From JBJHDF01 sp050486405 (GTDB lineage: Bacteria > Pseudomonadota > Gammaproteobacteria > Pseudomonadales > Cellvibrionaceae), in NCBI GenBank assembly GCA_050486405.1, contig JBJHDF010000059.1:1-5196 (forward strand): 5,196 nt of DNA, read 5' to 3'. This document shows, in pieces, positions 1 through 5,196 of the stretch (position 1 is its first letter; each line of letters starts with the position of its first letter). A program made the position numbers and the translations under genes. Below the pieces are notes generated by a model that was not told the DNA's origin, did no database searches, and saw only the letters and a program-made list of their open reading frames with translations.

Positions 1-342
1 CAGATGATTGCCGGCAAGGATGCGCACAAGCCCGGAGAAGCGAAAAATTCCTGGCTGACCGGCACTGCCGCCTGGAATTTTGTCGCCATCACCCAGTATA
101 TTCTGGGCATCAAGCCGGACTACGAGGGCCTGTCGGTCAACCCGTCTATTCCGGCCGACTGGCAGGGCTATCGGGTCAGCCGCAAGTTTCGCGGCGCCAC
201 CTACGACATCGAGGTGCGCAACCCCAAGGGTGTCAATCGCGGTGTGGCGCAGATGACAGTGAACGGCGAGCCGGTGTCGGGCCATGTGCTGCCGGTCTTG
301 GCGGCGGGCCAAACCCACCAGGTGGTGGTGACCCTGGGCTGA
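1..342 (+). CDS. Cellobiose phosphorylase (GH94), C-terminal end, partial
   Basis: This is the last 113 residues of a glycoside hydrolase family 94 phosphorylase; the reading frame is open from base 1, so the 5' part lies outside the window. Family members are usually about 800 residues. These cytoplasmic enzymes cleave cellobiose with inorganic phosphate to glucose 1-phosphate and glucose, saving ATP during cellulose use. The visible part begins in the late (alpha/alpha)6-barrel, with the family-typical stretch PGEAKNSWLTGTAAW (residues 11-25), continues through QYILGIKPDYEGL (32-44) and the proline-rich step NPSIPADW (47-54), and ends in the beta-sandwich C-terminal domain with KFRGATYDIEVRNP (62-75). 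The catalytic Asp would be upstream and cannot be checked. Cellobiose rather than cellodextrin or chitobiose specificity is judged from the SWLTGTAAWN context and is an inference. The next gene starts 78 bases downstream on the same strand, and no clear terminator is seen between them. Confidence 0.87.
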   Translation, partial: QMIAGKDAHKPGEAKNSWLTGTAAWNFVAITQYILGIKPDYEGLSVNPSIPADWQGYRVSRKFRGATYDIEVRNPKGVNRGVAQMTVNGEPVSGHVLPVLAAGQTHQVVVTLG

Positions 343-420
343 GGCACGAGCGCGGCGTACGATTGCGGATGTCACTGGCTTTGCGCTAAGGTAGGGCCTC
401 ATTCACAAGGAGTAGCAGCC

Positions 421-888
421 ATGACTGTACAACTGTCCCCTCAGTGGGTGCGTCGCCTCGTCGCCGCGTGTCTTTTGTTGCCCTTGGTGGCGCTGGCCGC
501 CGATGCCGAGGCGCGTCGACAGGGCGACATGCAGAGTCTTCCGGTCAGCGATCTACTGAGCAAGCATGCCGACGAACTCGATGCCGATGTCACCCTGTAT
601 TTCCGTGGTCAGTCCCACCCCTCGGCCCAGGAAAGCCTGGGCGAGTACAGCTCCAGCCGGCGCACCCGCACCCAGCGCAATGCCGAGGAGGGTTGCCACT
701 GGGCGGCGCTGTCGGCCCTGCTGTCCCTGCAGGAGCGTGCCAAGCGCGAGGGCGGCAATGCGGTGGTGGATATCCGCAGTGTTTACGGACACAACGAACT
801 CGATAGCGGCAGCGAGTACGAGTGTGAAGTGGGCCGGCGGATGACTGGCGCGGCGTTGCGCGGCCGGGTGGTCAAACTGCCCGACTGA
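421..888 (+). CDS. Small secreted protein, possibly disulfide-bonded; function unknown
   Basis: A 155-residue protein with a Sec signal peptide: Arg11-Arg12 followed by a hydrophobic core (13-25), and a likely signal peptidase I site after Ala-Leu-Ala (24-26). The mature part, about 129 residues, should be periplasmic. It resembles short gammaproteobacterial proteins that databases often label 'excinuclease ATPase subunit'. That label is a propagated error, since no ATP-binding or UvrA motif is present. Shared features as I recall them are a Cys-x-Trp helix (EGCHWAALSALLSLQERA, about 90-107), a GNAVVDIRS strand (112-120), a YECEVG motif (133-138) and a hydrophobic GRVVKL end. Cys92 and Cys135 are the only mature cysteines and could form a disulfide. 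The start is supported by AAGGAG at 407-412, eight bases before ATG. The role is unknown. The family assignment is from memory of sequence style, so it is moderately sure; the protein-coding call is firm. Confidence 0.82.
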   Translation: MTVQLSPQWVRRLVAACLLLPLVALAADAEARRQGDMQSLPVSDLLSKHADELDADVTLYFRGQSHPSAQESLGEYSSSRRTRTQRNAEEGCHWAALSALLSLQERAKREGGNAVVDIRSVYGHNELDSGSEYECEVGRRMTGAALRGRVVKLPD

Positions 889-890
889 CA

Positions 891-914
891 CCGGGCGGGC
901 CCCGGCGTCGGCCC
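891..914. terminator. GC-rich inverted repeats in the convergent gap, possible terminator
   Basis: The 27-base gap between two convergent genes holds two overlapping, mutually exclusive stems: CCGGG (891-895) with CCCGG (901-905) around a 5-base loop, and GGGCC (897-901) with GGCCC (910-914) around an 8-base loop. Neither is followed by a T-run on either strand, so an ordinary intrinsic terminator is not demonstrated. The position directly between two stop codons is what makes a bidirectional stop plausible. In DNA this GC-rich, short stems of this kind also arise by chance. Confidence 0.27.
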
Positions 915-915
915 A

Positions 916-2724
916 TCACTCCACAGGTACGAACACCATACCTGAGTAGTGCAGGCTGCCGTCGGGCCGCGCCTGCACTGCTTCGCCCAGATTGCGTCCG
1001 GCGCCCAGCAGAATTGCCAGCGTGTCGTCCAATGCCTCCAGGGGCAGCGTCAGGCTGGCGCCCCCACTCGACTCGGCGGTGGCTTGCAGAAACCCTGTTT
1101 TGCGATCAAAGCTGATTTCCACGCGGCGCACCAGATTGCTGTCCTCCGGGTCGGCGGGCTCGTAGACCCCCAGCCGGGCTTGCCAGGCGTCGGGCACCGG
1201 CGGCGGGCTTACCGGCAGCGAGGGCATCAGTCGCCAGTGACCGTGACTCAGCCAGAACACATTTTCCCCCTCCAACTCCCGCGCCGCGAGATTGATACTG
1301 TCCAGTTGCAGCAGCCGCGCCGGCACTGGCAACAAGCGCCAGAGGCGGGCTTTCAGGTCGAATAGCTCGTCTTCCAGCGGCCGCAGATAGAGACTGAGGC
1401 CCCGGGTGGGCAGGGCGGTTTCCAGCCGCAGGCGCGTTTGGCCCGGGTGCAGTTTCACCAAGCCGAAGGGCGCGGCGTAGTAGCCGGCATATTGCGCCGC
1501 CTCTTCCCGGGACAGCCGTATCGGCTCCGCCCGGGGCGCCGCTGCCAGCGCCTGGCCGCTGCGGCTCTCATAGGCGGCGGCCAGAACACTGTCCGCCAGG
1601 CGGCGCACACTGCTCTGTCCCTTGTTGCTGTTGGTGAGTACCGCGATACCCAGGCCCGCCTCGGGCAACAGGATCAGTTGTGTGTGGTAGGGGGCTATGT
1701 TGCCGTCGTGGCCGGCCAAGGAGTCCATGCCGCTTAAGCGGGCGCCGGGGCGGATGGCAAAGCCCGACAGGTTGAAGCCCAACCCCATGCGCAGATCGCC
1801 GTCCAGTGCTACCTCTTCGTTCTGGGGGCTGAACATCGCCTGCAGAGATGCCTCCTGCAGCAAAGGCGCGCCGCCCCTGAGCAGCACCTGCATAAAACGC
1901 CCCAGATCCTCGGCGCTGGCCACCAGCGAGGCGGCGGGCATATCACGGGTATAGACGCCCTCGATCTCGCCGTAGTGGGTAAACCCCCGAGCCAGTCGGT
2001 CGCTCATGGGATTGTCTTTGTGCAGAATGCCCGCGCTGGTCATGCCCACCGGTTGCAGCAGGTGCTGATCGATATAGTCCGGGTAGCGTTGGCCGCTGAC
2101 CCGCTCCACCACTAGGCCTAGCAGGCTATAGCCCAGGTTGGAATAGCTGCGCACCCGCCCCGGCGGGTTGACCAGGTGGCTGTCGGCCAGTTGCGCGGGT
2201 AACTGCTGCCAGTTGCGGTATTGGCTGCGCGGGGTATGGCGGGCACTGCCGTACAGGGACAAACCGCCGAGGCGGTCGCTGGGCAGGCCGGCGTGGTGGC
2301 TGAGCACTTGGCGGACGCTAAACTCCGGCTCGCCGAAGCGGGACTGGATGGCCAGGTCCGGCAGGTAGTGGCGCAGGGGTGCGTCCAGATCAAGCTTGCC
2401 CTGTTCGGACAGTTGCACTATGGCCAGGGCGGTAAACAGTTTGGTCACCGAACCGGTCATCATGCCGGTGTCGGTGGTCAGGGGGCGCTCCTCGTTGCGG
2501 GAGGCCCAGCCGAAGGCTTCCGCCCAGAGCACCGAGTCGCGATCCACCAGCACCAGGCTCAGGCCGGGGATGTCGCGCTGGCGGATTTCCCGCTCCACCA
2601 ACGCCCGGCCATAGTCCACCAGTGCCTGGGTATCGTCGCTACCGGGTTCGGGTTTGGGCGGTGTGACGCCGCAGGCGCTGACCAGCAGCGCCAGGCACAG
2701 TAGGGCGGGGTGCAATCGTCGCAA
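916..2724 (-). CDS. Serine hydrolase lipoprotein, class C beta-lactamase-like fold
   Basis: A 602-residue member of the serine beta-lactamase/penicillin-binding-protein-like superfamily (Beta-lactamase family PF00144), which includes esterases, D-aminopeptidases and DD-peptidases. The N-terminus is a lipoprotein signal ending in the lipobox LVSAC, with Cys18 as the lipid-bearing residue; Gly19 at +2 gives no inner-membrane retention signal, so an outer-membrane location is expected. The catalytic domain (about 33-385) has all three motifs: SVTK (Ser92 nucleophile, Lys95), YSN (Tyr194-Asn196) and HDG (339-341) in the place of KTG. An HxG third motif is commoner in esterase/peptidase relatives than in true lactamases, so antibiotic hydrolysis should not be assumed. 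About 200 residues follow (about 400-602) with two segments that look like successive beta-rich C-terminal domains. The start is TTG: an in-frame TAA lies eight codons upstream, and no ATG or GTG precedes the signal peptide. It is last in a three-gene minus-strand run. Confidence 0.88.
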   Translation of the reverse strand: MRRLHPALLCLALLVSACGVTPPKPEPGSDDTQALVDYGRALVEREIRQRDIPGLSLVLVDRDSVLWAEAFGWASRNEERPLTTDTGMMTGSVTKLFTALAIVQLSEQGKLDLDAPLRHYLPDLAIQSRFGEPEFSVRQVLSHHAGLPSDRLGGLSLYGSARHTPRSQYRNWQQLPAQLADSHLVNPPGRVRSYSNLGYSLLGLVVERVSGQRYPDYIDQHLLQPVGMTSAGILHKDNPMSDRLARGFTHYGEIEGVYTRDMPAASLVASAEDLGRFMQVLLRGGAPLLQEASLQAMFSPQNEEVALDGDLRMGLGFNLSGFAIRPGARLSGMDSLAGHDGNIAPYHTQLILLPEAGLGIAVLTNSNKGQSSVRRLADSVLAAAYESRSGQALAAAPRAEPIRLSREEAAQYAGYYAAPFGLVKLHPGQTRLRLETALPTRGLSLYLRPLEDELFDLKARLWRLLPVPARLLQLDSINLAARELEGENVFWLSHGHWRLMPSLPVSPPPVPDAWQARLGVYEPADPEDSNLVRRVEISFDRKTGFLQATAESSGGASLTLPLEALDDTLAILLGAGRNLGEAVQARPDGSLHYSGMVFVPVE

Positions 2725-2756
2725 GGGAACGTATTCCGTCGGCTGGCTTTACCCGT

Positions 2757-2762
2757 ATTCTA
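2757..2762 (-). promoter_or_regulatory. Possible -10 element before the serine hydrolase gene
   Basis: Read on the minus strand this is TAGAAT, five of six matches to the sigma-70 -10 consensus, in the 73-base gap between the glycosyltransferase stop and the hydrolase TTG start. It would give a leader of about 30 bases. No recognisable -35 hexamer lies 16-18 bases upstream and there is no extended -10 TGn, so this is a weak candidate. The hydrolase may simply be read through from the upstream genes. Confidence 0.2.
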
Positions 2763-2797
2763 AACGGATATTGGCCGGCGGTGCTGGTGCCCTGCTT

Positions 2798-3865
2798 TCA
2801 GGCGCAGTCGGACAGGATACGGTAATCCGGGCTGATGTCTCCCGGCGGCGGCACTGCCTGCCAGAGCCGGTCGCGCAGCGCCTCCAGATCCTGGGCGCCG
2901 TCCAGCAGCCAGCGGGTGAGGGCACTGGCCACATCGGGGAAGGGCACCGGCGCCGGGGGCGGCAGGGGCAGCCACTGGGCGATCAGCTCCGGTGTCAGCC
3001 GGTCGGCGGCGGTACCGTAGCCCAGTTGCTCCAGCGCCACGGCGTTGGATTGCTGTTCCATTTGCCCGGCCATGGGCTGCACCAGTAGCTTTTTGCCCAT
3101 CTCGATGGCCTCGCTGGACAACTCGAAGCCGGCGCTGGCGATCACCCCTTCACTGCGGCACAGATCCCGCTGGAAACCTTCCCGGGAAAAGGGCCGGATG
3201 TGAATGTGCCCCAGGTCCTTGGCCTTCTCGACCGGCCGGTAGACGTAAAACTGGTAGTCGCGAAAACCCTGCAGTAGCGGCAGAATATCTTCCATATCGG
3301 CAAAGGGCAGATACACCAGAATCTGCCGGCTCAGTACAGGTTCTTCCGGGTGACGGGTTTCCACAATGGGTGGCAGTATTGGTTGCCCAAAGTGGTGCCA
3401 GTGCAGACCCACCGGCAGGGAGCAGGGGGCAAAGTGACGCATGAAACGCTGCACGACAAAACTGTCGCCGCGCTTGGGAATGTCGTACAGAAAGGCGCTC
3501 TGGTGCGACAGGCCAATGACCGGTTTGCCGGCCAGTTTTGCCGCCCAGGCGGACACGGGCTCGAAGTCGTTGATGTACAGGTCGTAACCTGCCACCGGCA
3601 GCCGGCGCGCGTCCCGGTACAGTCGCCAGAGGTTGCTCTGCAGCGCGGTGCGGACCGTCTGCACGTTGCCGCGTTTGACGGCAAAGGTCATCCCCTTGTA
3701 GCACTGAAAATCGCCAAAGATTTCCATATCAAAGAACTTCTCCCGGGGGCGTCCGGAAAAAACCCAGTCCACCTGGGCACCTACTTGTTGCAGAGCCTTG
3801 GCCATGATGCGTGCGCGGGTCAAATGGCCATTGCCGGTTCCCTGAACGCCGTACAGTATCTTCAT
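2798..3865 (-). CDS. MJ1255/VC2487-type glycosyltransferase (GT-B, MurG-like)
   Basis: A 355-residue cytoplasmic or membrane-associated glycosyltransferase of the group once called 'MJ1255 conserved hypothetical' (TIGR00661-like), distantly related to MurG and expected to use a nucleotide sugar. The N-terminal Rossmann half opens with MKILYGVQGTGNGHLTRA; the glycine-rich loop GTGNGH is at 9-14. A second conserved block is YDLYINDFEP (94-103) followed by GKPVIGLSHQSAF (113-125). The C-terminal half has the donor-site-like segment ASAGFELSSEAIEMGK (243-258), then Gln-rich QMEQQSNA (268-275) and LGYG (281-284), as in MurG relatives. A Pro-rich linker (299-310) precedes the final helix. An ATG four codons upstream (3877) exists but lacks a ribosome site; the ATG at 3865 overlaps the phosphatase stop as ATGA and gives the family's usual MKILYG start. 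Acceptor and sugar are unknown. No signal peptide or membrane helix is seen. Confidence 0.87.
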   Translation of the reverse strand: MKILYGVQGTGNGHLTRARIMAKALQQVGAQVDWVFSGRPREKFFDMEIFGDFQCYKGMTFAVKRGNVQTVRTALQSNLWRLYRDARRLPVAGYDLYINDFEPVSAWAAKLAGKPVIGLSHQSAFLYDIPKRGDSFVVQRFMRHFAPCSLPVGLHWHHFGQPILPPIVETRHPEEPVLSRQILVYLPFADMEDILPLLQGFRDYQFYVYRPVEKAKDLGHIHIRPFSREGFQRDLCRSEGVIASAGFELSSEAIEMGKKLLVQPMAGQMEQQSNAVALEQLGYGTAADRLTPELIAQWLPLPPPAPVPFPDVASALTRWLLDGAQDLEALRDRLWQAVPPPGDISPDYRILSDCA

Positions 3866-4401
3866 GAAATGATCCATTGTGTGTAGAGGAAAAGTCCCAG
3901 CAGGGCGCTGCTGACACCCAGCACCGCACCGGCCAGAATGTCCGTGGGGTAGTGTACACCCAGCAGCACCCGGGAGGCGCCCACCGCCGCCGCCCAGATC
4001 AGGCAGAGCAGGGCAAACAGCGGGTAGAACACAGTCACCAGCGTGGCAAACACGAAGGCCGCCGCCGTGTGACCGGAGGGGAAACTGAAGCGGTCAGAAG
4101 GTGTGATCAGCGCCTGGTAGCCCTTGATTGTCACGGCCGGGCGGTCGCGTTTGATCAGGTTTTTCAGCAGCAGGTAGAGGCTGACATCGATGATATAGGC
4201 GATGACGCCCACCCAGAAAAACATCTGTCCCCTCTGTGCATCCAGCCAGACCAGCATCATGGCGACAATCAGATACAGTGGGCCGTCGCCGGTGCGCGAG
4301 AGCCAGCGAGCGGACCTGCGGTAGCCAAAGCCCTTGGTCACATGCACCCAGAGAAAAGTCAGGGTGTCGATGTGCTGAACCTTTTGTAAAAAAGTATTCA
4401 T
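3862..4401 (-). CDS. PAP2-family membrane lipid phosphatase
   Basis: A 179-residue integral membrane phosphatase of the PAP2 superfamily, which dephosphorylates phosphatidate, phosphatidylglycerophosphate or undecaprenyl pyrophosphate at the membrane. All three signature motifs are complete: K80-x6-R87-P88 (KNLIKRDRP), PSGH (108-111) and SR-x5-H-x3-D (Ser143, Arg144, His150, Asp154). Hydrophobic segments lie near 41-53, 60-79, 115-136 and 156-175, interleaved with the motifs as expected for the fold. Specificity cannot be read from the sequence; PgpB-like, BacA-replacing or LpxE-like roles are all open. The ATG at 4401 is preferred because AGGTGA sits five bases before it; a GTG at 4410 would add three residues. 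The gene ends in ATGA, shared with the glycosyltransferase start, so the two are probably translationally coupled. It diverges from dgkA, whose enzyme does the opposite chemistry. Confidence 0.92.
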   Translation of the reverse strand: MNTFLQKVQHIDTLTFLWVHVTKGFGYRRSARWLSRTGDGPLYLIVAMMLVWLDAQRGQMFFWVGVIAYIIDVSLYLLLKNLIKRDRPAVTIKGYQALITPSDRFSFPSGHTAAAFVFATLVTVFYPLFALLCLIWAAAVGASRVLLGVHYPTDILAGAVLGVSSALLGLFLYTQWIIS

Positions 4402-4406
4402 AGAAG

Positions 4407-4412
4407 TCACCT
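4407..4412 (-). promoter_or_regulatory. Ribosome binding site of the PAP2 gene
   Basis: On the minus strand this reads AGGTGA, five bases before the ATG at 4401. It contains the competing GTG start (4410-4408), so the two starts exclude each other in practice. The good spacing and match decide for the ATG. Confidence 0.5.
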
Positions 4413-4494
4413 GTCTTTTCCCTGATAATGTCGCCTTTGCGCGTTGCAGAACTGTGACTTTTTCATGAACATTGCATGACTGGAGACGGCAGGT
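4413..4494. promoter_or_regulatory. Divergent control region between the PAP2 gene and dgkA
   Basis: This gap of about 80 bases must drive both dgkA (+) and the PAP2/glycosyltransferase genes (-) unless dgkA is read from further left. It is more AT-rich than its surroundings. On the minus strand CATTAT (4430-4425) matches four of six -10 positions, but no good -35 precedes it. On the plus strand TTGCAG (4444-4449) could be a -35, with a poor -10 (GAACAT, 4467-4472) 17 bases on. A direct repeat with TGA at 4455, 4466 and 4477 is spaced exactly 11 bp, and TCATG (4463-4467) with CATGA (4475-4479) forms an inverted repeat; either could be a regulator site. The dgkA ribosome site GGAG is at 4482-4485. 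The hexamers are weak; the region's role follows mainly from gene orientation. Confidence 0.42.
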
Positions 4495-4875
4495 ATGTCC
4501 AAACCGGGTAAGACGGGAGTGGCCCGCATCATTGACGCTTTTGGCTATTCCATGCAGGGGTTTCGCGCGGTCTGGCGCTTTGAAGCGGCTTTTCGCCAGG
4601 AGGCGATTCTGGCGTTGGTGTTGCTACCCGCCGCCTTCTGGCTGGCCACCAGCCACATCGAACTGATACTGTTGTTGTCCAGCGTCTTCTGGGTGATCAT
4701 GGCGGAGCTGGCCAACTCGTCCGTGGAGGCGGCGGTGGATCGCACCGGCTCGGAGCAGCACGTCTTGTCCGGCCGTGCCAAGGACATCGGCTCGGCGCTG
4801 GTTTTCACCAGCCTGGTGCTGTTGGCTATTGTCTGGGGTATAGTGGCGGCGCAGCGGTTTGTAGGGTTGTACTAG
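4495..4875 (+). CDS. dgkA: Diacylglycerol kinase (DgkA, small integral-membrane type)
   Basis: A 126-residue prokaryotic diacylglycerol kinase, close in length to the 122-residue E. coli enzyme. It phosphorylates diacylglycerol with MgATP to phosphatidate in the inner membrane, recycling diacylglycerol released when head groups are moved to periplasmic glucans or lipid A. The residues known to matter in E. coli DgkA are present with an offset of two: Glu30 and Glu36 in the EAAFRQE motif (30-36), catalytic-base Glu71, Asn74 and metal-binding Glu78 in AELANSSVEAAVDR (70-83), and Lys96-Asp97 in LSGRAKDIGSA (91-101). Three membrane helices fit at about 37-52, 56-72 and 99-119, with an amphipathic N-terminal helix. 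The start is supported by TGGAGA at 4481-4486, eight bases before ATG. Undecaprenol kinase activity is typical of Gram-positive homologues; the Gram-negative signature here favours diacylglycerol. Confidence 0.95.
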   Translation: MSKPGKTGVARIIDAFGYSMQGFRAVWRFEAAFRQEAILALVLLPAAFWLATSHIELILLLSSVFWVIMAELANSSVEAAVDRTGSEQHVLSGRAKDIGSALVFTSLVLLAIVWGIVAAQRFVGLY

Positions 4876-5196
4876 CTAACCTGCTATGGTGCTTCGTAAG
4901 TGAGATGGGTACGGGCTTGCGGTACAGGGGTGTGAGACACGCTGTGAATACGGCCCCTACGCGCTCCCGGCGCTTCGGGACACTTCCCACATCCCTGTGG
5001 GTCGTCCATGTAAGCTCTACACGCGCTTCCCGCGCGCGACGGTCTGTATCTAACCGCTCCGCTCGAGCCCCAATCCCTTAAGCCGGAAAGTACTGCGCCA
5101 ACCTCCGTCTGTGGCACCCGAGATGACAGAAACGACAAGTTTTTCCCATGGTTTACTCGGGGTCGACATGTACGTGTATCAAGGTGATGAATTTAT
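4876..5196. other. Gene-poor tail after dgkA
   Basis: No convincing gene lies between the dgkA stop and the window edge. The first 25 bases hold only a 4-bp TAGC/GCTA dyad without a T-run. The hairpin chain follows. From about 5051 there is sequence I do not recognise, more AT-rich near the end, with a perfect CCCGAG/CTCGGG inverted repeat (5117-5122 and 5156-5161) around a 33-base centre. Two reading frames run off the edge: a plus frame from ATG 5123 (24 codons visible, no good ribosome site) and a minus frame ending in TAA at 5155-5153 (13 codons visible). Either could be the end or start of a real gene, but the visible part is too short to support one. Confidence 0.6.
4902..5050. repeat. 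Palindromic intergenic element with chained hairpins, probable dispersed repeat
   Basis: Several short stems follow one another in about 110 bases: GTGT/ACAC (4930-4933 with 4937-4940), TCCCG/CGGGA (4965-4969 with 4976-4980, 6-base loop), CCCACA/TGTGGG (4986-4991 with 4996-5001, loop TCCC), and CGCGC/GCGCG (5022-5026 with 5032-5036, loop TTCCC). The loops share a TCC-like core. The left flank, including ACAGGGGTGTGAGACACGC (4924-4942), resembles from memory the hallmark of an intergenic repeat common in Microbulbifer/Marinimicrobium-type genomes, whose complete copies end in the reverse complement of that flank. Here the right end (GGTCTGTATC, 5041-5050) only partly matches, so this copy looks degenerate. 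The stems are seen directly; the repeat-family identity is recollection. The stems could also help end dgkA transcription. The boundaries are approximate. Confidence 0.42.

Noticed and set aside
363..392. Sigma-70 promoter TTGCGG (363-368) with TAAGGT (387-392) for the small secreted protein.
   Set aside because: Each hexamer matches only three of six consensus positions and the spacer is 18 bases; not better than background.
341..400. Nested GAGGC/GCCTC (341-345, 396-400) and AGCGC/GCGCT (349-353, 383-387) pairs after the phosphorylase gene as a terminator.
   Set aside because: The loops are long (about 29-50 bases), the stems are 5 bp and no T-run follows, so chance pairing is as likely.
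949..1365. Long plus-strand reading frame opposite the serine hydrolase C-terminus.
   Set aside because: It is the antisense shadow of a gene with complete catalytic motifs; its translation has no recognisable features and no ribosome site.
916..2724. Calling the serine hydrolase an antibiotic-resistance beta-lactamase (AmpC).
   Set aside because: The third motif is HDG rather than KTG, the protein is a lipoprotein with a long C-terminal extension, and such relatives are mostly esterases or peptidases.
3350..3886. Plus-strand 178-codon frame over the glycosyltransferase gene.
   Set aside because: Antisense shadow in GC-rich DNA; the minus strand encodes a recognisable GT-B enzyme over the same bases.
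3877..4389. Plus-strand 170-codon frame over the PAP2 gene.
   Set aside because: Composition is Gln/His/Gly-rich shadow sequence, while the minus strand has complete PAP2 motifs.
4884..5138. Minus-strand 84-codon frame in the tail.
   Set aside because: It crosses the palindromic element, has no recognisable domain and no supported ribosome site.
5123..5196. Start of a plus-strand gene at ATG 5123.
   Set aside because: Only 24 codons are visible, there is no good ribosome site, and a minus frame is also open here; it cannot be decided from this window.

Overview
The window looks like chromosomal DNA of a GC-rich Gram-negative gammaproteobacterium. A marine polysaccharide degrader of the Cellvibrio/Saccharophagus/Marinimicrobium/Microbulbifer kind is the best guess. 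The guess rests on a proteobacterial-type GH94 cellobiose phosphorylase, an outer-membrane-type lipoprotein, an E. coli-like DgkA, and a trailing palindromic intergenic element of a style I associate with that group. It is an inference from protein character, not from a marker gene.

Layout from left to right: (1) the last 113 codons of a cellobiose phosphorylase on the + strand, cut by the window edge; (2) a small secreted + strand protein (421-888) of a family often mislabelled as an excinuclease subunit; (3) a convergent junction of only 27 bases; (4) a run of three minus-strand genes read from right to left: a PAP2 lipid phosphatase (4401-3862), an MJ1255-type GT-B glycosyltransferase (3865-2798) joined to it by an ATGA stop/start overlap, and, after a 73-base gap, a serine beta-lactamase-fold hydrolase lipoprotein (2724-916); (5) a short divergent control region (about 4402-4494); (6) dgkA on the + strand (4495-4875); (7) a gene-poor tail of about 320 bases containing a chain of small GC-rich hairpins, probably a dispersed repeat.

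The PAP2 phosphatase and DgkA are divergent neighbours with opposite chemistry: one removes a phosphate from a membrane lipid, the other adds one. The glycosyltransferase is translationally coupled to the phosphatase. The simplest reading is a small membrane-lipid or envelope-glycoconjugate locus, with the lipoprotein hydrolase acting in the periplasm or at the outer membrane. The substrates are not visible in the sequence. I see no rRNA, tRNA, CRISPR array, insertion sequence or phage gene, and no convincing new defence or mobile system. The points most worth following are the palindromic tail, the kinase/phosphatase/glycosyltransferase grouping, and an 11-bp phased repeat in the divergent promoter region.
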